Positions 11,114 to 19,461 of a stretch of 64,000 nucleotides of DNA are shown one piece after another. The DNA lies in the NCBI GenBank assembly GCA_024516155.1, contig JAJJXM010000050.1, positions 1-64,000 on the forward strand, written 5' to 3'. A program made the translations under genes and the position numbers. Source of the DNA: Pyronema omphalodes. Lineage: Eukaryota; Ascomycota; Pezizomycetes; Pezizales; Pyronemataceae. Each line of letters starts with the position of its first letter. The stretch's first letter is position 1. The notes under the pieces are model-generated. The model was not told the origin of the DNA. It was given only the letters and a program-made list of their open reading frames with translations, and did no database searches.

Positions 11114-11904
11114 TATCAGAATCCGTATCCACGGTTACTGACGACAGGCAGCGCGGGGTTTTCGGCGGCGAGGAGGGCGGCGGCGGGTTAGGGAAGGCTG
11201 GTAAGTTGGGAATGGGCAAGGGTTTGTGGGCTGGGAAATTACAGGTGAGTTTAGAGAGATGGGATATCACAAGGGAACTTTTGTAGATAGGATTGTGTAA
11301 ATAGAAACTTGATTGCGTGAAGAAATAAACTACATACAAATTTCCTCCTCTTATACTTGTTCCTTCATGACTCGTGACTCAGCATTCTCCGCCTGCGGAG
11401 AATGCTCCCAATGCTAACCGCCGTGATAACTACATACATGACCAACATTCCCCAACATTTTGCCAACCGCCGTCATTCCAAATAAGAAAGCAAGATAACT
11501 AAACGCCGTAATTCCAAATAATAATAACAAGGAAAGAGTACATACCAAAAGAGATAACAACCGGCTAACCGCCGTGATTCCAAATAGCAAAGAAAGAGTA
11601 CATGCCGAATGAGATAACTTCCTGGCTAACCGCCGTGATTCCAAATAGTAAAGAAAGAGTACATACCAAAAGAGAGAAGTAAAAGATTCCAACATTTTCC
11701 TAGCCGCCGTGATACCTAAAAGAAATCCAAATAAGAAATAACTCCGAACATATGAAAATCCTCGGCAAGGGGCCCAGCCCCTTGCCCTAACCCTATCCCT
11801 TCACTTCATGACAGCGTAGCAGGTTGCTAGGGTGATGACGATCACCCATAGCCCTGCGGTGGTGACGGCGGAGGCCAGGAGCATGTCACGGGAGCGTTGT
11901 GACA
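11114..11904 (-). repeat. 3' LTR of element D
   Basis: A 791-bp LTR. It contains a perfect 12-bp inverted repeat with a 2-base spacer (arms 11381-11392 and 11395-11406). It also has a series of about 60-bp degenerate tandem units built on CCGCCGTGATTCCAAATA (about 11460-11715). The ORF3 C terminus (down to 11801) lies inside this LTR. The co-linear copy is 17969-18759. Confidence 0.92.
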
Positions 11905-12867
11905 TAAGCCCCCCCCTCCAGGCCGAGACTCCGGCGAGGCCGTCGGCAGTCCTCAACGCGGGCCTCCGGATGGGGGACCGTCCCAGATACTGCTTTCCCC
12001 GACGTCGGCGACGTACGACGTCCTGGGTGATGTCCTCGAGGACATAAGGCGGTATTTGCTCTTGTTGGTGTCCTAAGGGGGGCGCCGTTATTTGTTCTTG
12101 TTGGTGCCCTGAGGAGAACGGGGGTATTTGATCTTGTTGGTGCCCTGAGGCGGGGGGCTCCGGGGGATCCGAACAAGGGGCGGACGTCAGGTCGTTGGTT
12201 GGTCGGTAGTCGACGGTGGGGAGACGCTGTTCCGGCTCCGCTGTCTGATAGAAAGACAGGTTGATTGCCACCTTCTCGTGGTCCGAGGGTCCCGTCATCA
12301 CAATCACTGGGAGTTGGTGTCGAATCGTAGGGATGGTGGAGTCCTCCGATTCCAGTTCGCGGGGACGGGGTGGTTCGTTTTCCTGGTTTTCCGTAGGGAC
12401 GGGAGGCTCCTTTCCTGTCCCGGGCTCGTCCTTGGCGGGTGGTATAGTTGCCGGGGTGTCCGTGGGGGGTTTCCATCCTCTGATACCGCATCTCTGGTCG
12501 TGTCCGTCTTTGTTGACCAGAAATTTACACACATTGCAGAGTCTCTTTCCTTTCTGCCATGCCTTGCAGGCCTTTTGCGGGTCCATCCTTCGGTGTCGGA
12601 TTACCCATTCTAACTCGGGGTCATGTAGCTGCCCGCAGCTACATGATTTTTTATGCGTGCCGCAATTGCTTGCGCCACCGCTGGGAAATGATTGTTGTTT
12701 AATTTCGATTGGAGGTGAATGGAGCAGGAGTCGTTGTTGCAGAACGACCAATGTAGTTCTGCGTGCGGGATCGTGGGGTGGGGGGATTTCTTTTCTGCCG
12801 GGGGAGTAGGGGTTCGGTACCAGCCCAAAGAGGACGGGGGGTCCTCGGAGTTCGTTCTATCGTCCAT
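11801..12867 (-). CDS. Element D ORF3: Cys/His-rich protein with C-terminal hydrophobic segment
   Basis: ORF3 starts at ATG 12867, whose A is the last base of the pol TAA (TAATG). The first frame runs to 12610 and carries HWSFCNNDSCSIHLQSK. From about 12688 the homologous sequence continues in the -1 frame to 11801, with CSCGQLHDPELEW and CKAWQKGKRLCNVCKF followed by DGHDQRC. The Cys/His spacing (CxC, CxxC, HxxxC) suggests a zinc-binding domain. Next come three GHQQ(D/E)QI repeats, a basic RRRRR block and a final hydrophobic segment around TTAGLWVIVITLATCYAV. The last 34 or so residues are encoded in the 3' LTR. Element B has the same protein in one frame across this region. The position matches env of retroviruses, but no signal peptide is seen. 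Function unknown. Confidence 0.7.
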
Positions 12868-15800
12868 TACAGCTGTGGGGCAGGTTTATTCGGGTACCTG
12901 CGGTGGAATTGGGTGATGGCGTCGGGGGAGTTTTGGAAATTGTCGGCGGGGTACCAGGTCGTATCGGGGTCGTGGAAACCAGTCCACTTAACTCGATATT
13001 GTATCTGACCCCGGTGGCGTCGAGAATCCACTATTTCCTCAACTTCCCACTCTTCCTCGTCGTCGAGGACAATCGGTAGCGGAGGGGGCTGAATATGGCC
13101 TGGGATGGTTGTCGAAGTAGGTTGAGACGGTTCTAGAAGGGAGATGTGAAATACTGGATGGATTTTTGCGTTTGGGGGGAGGTCCAGCTTATAAGCTCGC
13201 GACCCTACCTTAGACAAGATAGTGTAGGGCCCCAATAGCTTGTAATCGAGCCTGTTGGAGGGTCGGGTGGTTTTCACATTCTTCCTCTTCAGCCAGACCC
13301 GATCTCCCACTCGAAGGACCGGATCCGGGTGTGGATGCCGGTTCGCCCGTTCTGCATGAGCCGTCTGGGCATAGTGGACCTCCGCCCTCAGATCCTCGTG
13401 AAGTCGGTTGAGGGCGCCAACATATTGGGAGACCTCGGGGTTTCCTTCCGCGACTTCACCCAGCGGCTGGGTAAAACGGGGATGATATCCGTAATTTGCG
13501 AAGAAGGGGGACACCTTGGTCGTTCCTGAGCGGGAATTGTTGTAGCAGAACTCCGCCATAGGAAGGAGTTGGTTCCAATTGTCCTGTTGATAGTTACAAT
13601 ACGCCCTGAGGTATTGTTCGAGGATCGCATTGACCCTCTCTGTCTGTCCGTCGGACTCTGGGTGAAACGCCGTACTCAGGTTCCTCGTCGTCCCCATTGC
13701 CTCCATAACCTTCTTCCAGAACTGAGAGGTGAATAGGGACCCCCGATCCGAGATGATGCTGCTGGGGAGTCCATGGGCCCGTACCACATGTGTGAGAAAC
13801 CCGTCCGCAAGTTCCCTGGGTCCCATAGTATCCTTACATGCTACGAAGTGTGCCATCTTCGTCAAGCGGTCCACAATCACCCATATCGCATTCATTCCCC
13901 CATCTTCCGGAAGACCCGTGATAAAATCCATGGAGATGGATTCCCATGGTCTTTCTGGGATCTGTAACGGTCGTAAGAGCCCGAAGGGGGCGTGCTTAAT
14001 GGGCTTGATACGTTTACAGGTATCACAGTAGTCGACATATCGAGTCACATACTGTCGTTGTTGTGGCCAATAAAAGTTCCGGCTGACCAACTCCAAGGTC
14101 CTTGCCCTTCCCGGATGCCCCGCGGCCTGGGTCGTGATGTTGTCGTAAAATTTGTAACCTCAGGTCGTCGTCGTCAGGGACCCATATCAATCCCTCGTAT
14201 AGGAGTAACCCATCCTTTTCCTCGCATAACCCCAAGGGGACCCTATTGTCTCGGGTTATCCCTTCCCGAAGTTTGCGGATTACCTCCTGGAGTTCTGTAT
14301 CGGTCTTCGTTTTTTCCCGAATTTTGGTAATGAGGGGGGTGTCCGGGGTGAGTCTTATCAACTGTGTCCCGTTCACATGAAAGACTTCCTGGGGAAGGAG
14401 GACTCGGCTTCGGTTCTGCCGGTGCTTCATCTCCCCTTCCCAGGGAGAGTCTCCTGACTCTCGGGACAATATGTCGGGTTTTCCTGCCAACTTCCCCGGA
14501 CGATACGTGATCGTGAAGTCATAGTTAGCCAGTTGTTCCGCCCATCGGACCTGTCGGAGGTTGAGAACCCTCGTCGTTTGCCAATACTCTAGGTTTTTAT
14601 GGTCTGACAGTATCCGGATACTGTGTTTTGTCGATTTGCAGTATGTCGACCATTTGTCCAAGGCTTCCACTATCGCCAGGAGCTCCTTATCGTGGATGTC
14701 GTAATTGAGCTCCGCTTCTTTTAATTTTCGTGAAAAATAGGCAAGGGGGTGCAGTACGTTGGAGTCGTCGGGTTGTGAGCAGACTGCCCCGATGGCATAG
14801 TCTGAGGCGTCAGTTTCCAGGGTGAGTGGCCGATCCGGGTCGAAATGTTGCAGGATCGGTTGGGATATCATTGCCGTTTTGAGTTGCTCAAAGGCCCGTT
14901 GTGTCTCGTCGTTCCACTCCCAGGGTACCTGTTTCCTCGTCAATCGTGTCAATGGCGTGGTGATCTTGGTGAAATCCCAGATGAATCGACGGTAGAAATT
15001 GGCGAACCCAAGGAAACTTTGGACTCCCTTCACATTCACCGGTTCTTTCCATTCCTTAACCGCCCTAATTTTCTCGGGGTCCATCTGCAACCCTGTTGGG
15101 GAGATGATGTATCCCAGGTATTCCGTCTTTTTCGTGTGGAATTCACATTTCGAGGGTTTCAATGTGAGTCCTACGTCCCTTAACCTCTCCAAGACCATGC
15201 GGACGTGCTTCCGATGCTCCTCCATATTATCCGAGTAAATCAATATGTCGTCGAGATAGGCGATGCAAAAGATGTCGAGGTAATCACTTAAGACTTCGTT
15301 CATCCATCGTTGAAACGAAGCTGGAGCATTTGTCAAACCAAATGGCATCACCAAATACTCGTATAGACCGTACTTGGTACGGAACGCAGTCTTCCATTCA
15401 TCTCCTGTAGCTATTCGGAGGTTATGGTATGCGTCTCGCACATCCAATTTGGTATAGATCTTGGCGTTGGAAAGTCTATCTAACGCTTCCCCTATCAGCG
15501 GGAGTGGGGTGCGATCCTTGATTGTGATTTCGTTAAGTCGTCGGTAGTCGACGCATAACCGTAAGGTACCATCCTTTTTCTTAACGAAATGGATTGGGGC
15601 TCCCGCTGGAGACGTCGACCGTCGGACCCAACCCCTCTTTTCATTCTCTTCCAAGTAATCCCGCAGTACTCGCAGGCGTTCCTCATCGAGGGCTCGCAGG
15701 GGTTCGAACGGCGGAACCTTTCCGTCCATCAAGGGGATTCGGTGGTCATGATGTCGGTGCGGAGGTAACCCTACTGCCTCTTTTTCCCTGAATACGGAGA

Positions 15801-16836
15801 GGTAATCTGCATATTCCGGTGGTATTATTTCTTCCAGGGAGTCAGGCTTGCTCTTCCCCGCTCGGATTATGGTACTCGCGAGTTCCAATTCCCCGGAAGT
15901 GGCAATTGATTTGGCGGGAGCGGTTTCCCAGTTCCCCGGTTCTTCCTGGTTGGTTGGTGCAGTAGCGGTTGATTTGGCGGGAGCGGTCTCCCAGTTCCCC
16001 GGTTCCTTATGATTGGCTGGCGCTTGCGGGGGTTGCCGCGAAGCGCACTGAGGCGAGTCGGGATCGGCCTCGGTGGATTCCGCGCGCCTAGATCCCTGTA
16101 CGCTTTCCATATCCTCGTCCTCCGACTCCTCCACTTCTTCTCCTTCGTCATCTTCTTCTATACTTTCTCCCCAGATCTCTTGGATGCGAAGCTCGTCTTC
16201 CTCATCCGTCTGGGGCATCTCCTCCGGTCCTTCCATACCATAGGCGTGCTCCGCTTCCTCATGTATCCGTTGATTATATTCTTTTTCTGCCCCCCGTTCC
16301 GACACGGTCGTGGCATGGGGCGAGGTAGGAAGGCAGTTCCTTCCGCATTTCTCGGAGTTGAAGACGATCCTTCCTTCCTTCCAGTCGATGCTGGGATTGT
16401 GTTTCCGCAACCAAGGCAGTCCCAGCATAATGGGTGCGTTGCCAATGGTAATACAGTGGAGCTTGATGTCTTCCCTATGGTCGTTGATCACCATGGTCAC
16501 CATGGCATCGTGGGTTACTGGGCCCCCATCTAATTCCCGTCCGTCTACCGCGAGAACCTTTCGTGGGGTTAATCTTTTCGCGCAGGGCAATCCCTGCTGT
16601 CTCACATATTTTCGATCTATAAAATTCTCCGTGGCCCCGCAGTCGATCATGGCCGTTGTTTGGTATTCTTTCTTATTTCGTCCGATTAACTTTACTCGCA
16701 GGATAATTTTTTCGTTTCTTCCGTATGGTCCTACACTCGAGATTCTATCCGCCGGTCCTGCCGTGGTTGAACTGGTGGGCGACAGTTGCCCCAGGAATCC
16801 ACCTTGTCCTTTTATTCCTGGGGGTTCTCTTTTCCC
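12867..16836 (-). pseudogene. pol: Element D protease-pol, one frameshift
   Basis: Pol is entered by -1 frameshifting from gag at 16836-16830, and the frame is open from there. Protease carries MIDCGATENFID (16650 onwards). RT has LRLCVDYRRLNEI and an intact YLDDILIYSD block. RNase H has ETDASDYAIGAVCS. At 14124-14130, between the HHD and AGHPGRARTLEL parts of the integrase zinc domain, seven bases stand where element B has nine, which shifts the frame. The second frame carries CDTCKRIK, the integrase catalytic core (SMDFITGLP, ISDRGSLF, GQTERVN) and a chromodomain (EWEVEEIVDSRRHRG). It ends in TAA at 12869-12867. Apart from the single indel the gene is complete. A sequencing error cannot be excluded. 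Confidence 0.88.
16789..16836 (-). promoter_or_regulatory. -1 programmed ribosomal frameshift signal, element D gag-pol
   Basis: On the minus strand the heptamer G GGA AAA (16836-16830), in the gag phase, has the canonical X XXY YYZ form. A 6-nt spacer (16829-16824) is followed by a perfect 10-bp stem, CCCCAGGAAT (16823-16814) pairing with ATTCCTGGGG (16798-16789), with a 15-nt loop. Slippage by -1 enters a frame that is open into protease. Spacer length and stem match established retroviral frameshift signals. Confidence 0.88.
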
Positions 16837-17720
16837 GACGTCTCACCGAGTCCCTCTTCTACCAATGTAGTTTCCGCTGCTCTGAATAGTTTCTTACTTG
16901 GGCACTTCGCAGCGTAGTGTCCCACCTTTCCACAGTTAAAACATTCGTTATTCCGCTTCCGCCTATCCTCCTCCGTCCTATCCCTTGGTTTCGGTCGACG
17001 ACTGGAATCTAATTCCATTGGTTCGGGGTCGGAGAGTCGAGATTCGTGTCCCTGCCCCTTAAGATGGGGGTGGTGATAGAATTGAGGTTCATACCGAGTC
17101 CTCAGGGTTCGGAAGTTGAATAGTCGGTTGTCTAACGCTATGGCCTTGTTGGCGAACTCCATGAGATCCGTTGGTCGTTCATCAAGGAGTGCCAACTGTC
17201 GTTGGACGTCTGTGTTTAGTCCATCACTGAATTGATCGATGTAGGTCTCGTCATTGTATCTTAAATCGGATTTGATCCTTTGAAATTCGGCCCAGTATGC
17301 AGCGGCGGATCGCGCGCCCTGCCTGATCATCTTGAACTTTCTTCTTGCTACTTCTTTTGAGTCGGCTTCCCCGAAAGCCCTACTAACAGCAGTCTTAAAG
17401 GCCTCCGAGGTCGTGTATACGCTTTTCCCCTCCTTGATGGACGGCTCGACCCATGCCCAAGCGTTACCTCTACAGCGGGAGCTCGCATAGTTCACCTTTT
17501 TCTGTTCGGTGTCGAATCTATTCCCTTCACAATTGAACTTCAGTTCGCATTGCGTCAGGAATGCCCTCAGCTTAGTCCGTTCGCCGTAGTACAGCTCCGG
17601 GTCTTCCACCTTGGGGTTACTGTTTGTCGTGGGGCGATGGAGTTGAATGAGGATCTGGTTCAACTGCTCCTGGGTCATCGTGACCGGAGTGACAAGTTTC
17701 AATCCTGCCGGGGTCGCCAT
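16812..17720 (-). CDS. gag: Element D Gag with zinc knuckle
   Basis: I chose ATG 17720, the first in frame, giving about 302 residues. The frame is open further upstream, but only through a (TQK)n repeat next to the LTR, probably part of the leader. The central region (GERTKLRAFLTQCELKF through LMEFANKAIALDNRLF) is the retrotransposon Gag/capsid type. A CCHC knuckle reads CFNCGKVGHYAAKC. The protein packages the RNA and builds virus-like particles. Near its end, codons TCG GGA AAA contain the -1 slippery heptamer, and the TAA at 16814-16812 falls in the loop of the downstream hairpin. Confidence 0.85.
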   Translation of the reverse strand: MATPAGLKLVTPVTMTQEQLNQILIQLHRPTTNSNPKVEDPELYYGERTKLRAFLTQCELKFNCEGNRFDTEQKKVNYASSRCRGNAWAWVEPSIKEGKSVYTTSEAFKTAVSRAFGEADSKEVARRKFKMIRQGARSAAAYWAEFQRIKSDLRYNDETYIDQFSDGLNTDVQRQLALLDERPTDLMEFANKAIALDNRLFNFRTLRTRYEPQFYHHPHLKGQGHESRLSDPEPMELDSSRRPKPRDRTEEDRRKRNNECFNCGKVGHYAAKCPSKKLFRAAETTLVEEGLGETSGKENPQE

Positions 17721-17968
17721 TTCCGCAGGGTCGTCGGTAGAGGTATGGGGGAGTTCGGGTGATTCGGGGGTCTGGGGTCTGGATGGTTGTTCGGGGGTCA
17801 CTGGGCTTGCCGATCCGGTCGGTTCTTGTTCGATATGTTCTCCGAGCTCTTTTAGCTGAAAGGACGCCACTGTGTGCGCCTTCTTCTGGGTTTTCTGGGT
17901 CTTCTGGGTTTTCTGGGTTTTCTGGGTCTTCGTTCCGCGTTGGGTGTCGTACACAGGACACAATCAAA

Positions 17969-18759
17969 TATCAGAATCCGTATCCACGGTTACTGACGAC
18001 AGGCAGCGCGGGGTTTTCGGCGGCGAGGAGGGCGGCGGCGGGTTAGGGAAGGCTGGTAAGTTGGGAATGGGCAAGGGTTTGTGGGCTGGGAAATCACAGG
18101 TGAGTTTAGAGAGATGGGATATCACAAGGGAACTTTTGTAGATAGGATTGTGTAAATAGAAACTTGATTGCGTGAAGAAATAAACTACATACAAATTTCC
18201 TCCTCTTATACTTGTTCCTTCATGACTCGTGACTCAGCATTCTCCGCCTGCGGAGAATGCTCCCAATGCTAACCGCCGTGATAACTACATACATGACCAA
18301 CATTCCCCAACATTTTGCCAACCGCCGTAATTCCAAATAAGAAAGCAAGATAACTAAACGCCGTAATTCCAAATAATAATAACAAGGAAAGAGTACATAC
18401 CAAAAGAGATAACTACCGGCTAACCGCCGTGATTCCAAATAGCAAACAAAGAGTACATACCGAAAGAGATAACTTCCTGGCTAACCGCCGTGATTCCAAA
18501 TAGTAAAGAAAGAGTACATACCAAAAGAGAGAAGTAAAAGATTCCAACATTTTCCTAGCCGCCGTGATACCTAAAAGAAATCCAAATAAGAAATAACTCC
18601 GAACATATGAAAATCCTCGGCAAGGGGCCCAGCCCCTTGCCCTAACCCTATCCCTTCACTTCATGACAGCGTAGCAGGTTGCTAGGGTGATGACGATCAC
18701 CCATAGCCCTGCGGTGGTGACGGCGGAGGCCAGGAGCATGTCACGGGAGCGTTGTGACA
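17969..18759 (-). repeat. 5' LTR of element D
   Basis: Co-linear with 11114-11904, with 6 differences by eye. It includes the same hairpin (18236-18261) and the same duplicated ORF3 tail. ATCGG, the target duplication, follows at 18760-18764. Confidence 0.92.
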
Positions 18760-19461
18760 ATCGGGTATGATGCAGGCTGGGTTAATGTCGGTTGTGTCTG
18801 AAGTAACAGCGGCAACATACCCAATTACTGTGGCATCTTCATTGAATAGGACATCTGGATCCAGCGAGAGGGAGAATTCTTGTGCCGCAGCTAACGTACA
18901 GTGTTTCTTGCAGAAGTTGGTATCCAAGGTAATGTCGTCGGGATTTCCCCAAAAGTTATTCGCTTGGTGTTTTGCCATCCACCAACAGGGCAGGATAATG
19001 TCCGTTCCTGATTCTAATGGCATAATCTCGAAAGTTTCTCTTGTATAATGCTGTCGGTATTGTAAGAGGAGAGAATGGGTGAAGGCCTGTCCAGCCTCTC
19101 GTAGCGCAGATCCGTCTGCTCCATTGATGCGTAAAGGTTGATTCCGATTGATATGGGGAAGATCATGTCTTGCTACAAATGTCGAACTGATAATGGGGAT
19201 CGCTGCCCCAGTGTCGAACATTGTCCGAACGCAGAACACCCGTTCCCCTGGTACTGATATGTTCATTTTGACTATGGGCCGTGGCCCGGATTTTGGGGGT
19301 TCATTCTCAACTTTTTTCATGATTTTAGCCTTTTTACTGTGTTTTTGGGTTTTTTGTGGTTTTGTCCGTTTAACGCCGCAAATCGAAAGGTGTCTATGGT
19401 TCAATGCGTCTTGATCTGGTTGACCATGCTTGCGCATCGTAGCCGGTCTTGTTAGTTTAAA
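18760..19461 (-). CDS. pol: Element A protease region of pol (upstream of insertion D)
   Basis: This segment is entered by -1 frameshifting at 19461-19455. It starts with a Lys-rich linker (PQKTQKHSKKAKIMKK). The aspartic protease follows, with TMFDTGAAIPIISS as the active-site loop and a flap/hydrophobic region ending around GTDIILPCWWMAKH. The frame is cut at 18760 by element D within ACIIPD and resumes exactly in frame at 11108 (KFRPLCEVL). It would cleave the Gag-Pol polyprotein. Confidence 0.85.
19422..19461 (-). promoter_or_regulatory. -1 programmed ribosomal frameshift signal, element A gag-pol
   Basis: On the minus strand gag codons GAT TTA AAC TAA contain the heptamer T TTA AAC (19461-19455), one of the strongest known -1 slippery sites, directly before the gag stop (19454-19452). 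After a 6-nt spacer (TAACAA) comes GACC (19448-19445), then a 7-nt bulge and ATGC-GCAA-GCAT, a GNRA-type tetraloop, followed by GGTC (19425-19422) pairing with GACC. The -1 frame is open into protease. Confidence 0.88.

Larger units (their letters stand above)
11114..18759 (-). mobile_element. Ty3/gypsy chromovirus D, inserted in element A pol
   Basis: Two 791-bp direct repeats (11114-11904 and 17969-18759, constant offset 6855) bound the element. ATCGG flanks both sides (11109-11113 and 18760-18764), a perfect TSD. I count 6 LTR differences, about 0.8%, which is lower than in A, as expected for the younger inner insertion. On the minus strand the order is gag (17720-16812), protease-pol (16836-12867) and ORF3 (12867-11801). 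The LTR ends read TGTCAC...CTGATA on the minus strand, so one end is TA rather than the canonical CA, in both copies. Pol has one frameshift in the integrase zinc region. Confidence 0.93.

Noticed and set aside
11109..11339. Apparent N-terminal extension of element A pol (Pro-rich, before KFRPLCEVL)
   Set aside because: It is element D LTR sequence read through the insertion point; the same sequence occurs in the other D LTR at 17969-18194.
12682..12688. TTTCCCA as a third programmed frameshift site (D ORF3)
   Set aside because: CCC as second slippery triplet is poor, the hairpin is about 35 nt away instead of 5-9, and element B has no frame change here.
11801..12867. Calling ORF3 an envelope gene
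   Set aside because: Position and C-terminal hydrophobic segment fit, but there is no signal peptide, fusion peptide or cleavage site. The Cys/His domain looks intracellular.
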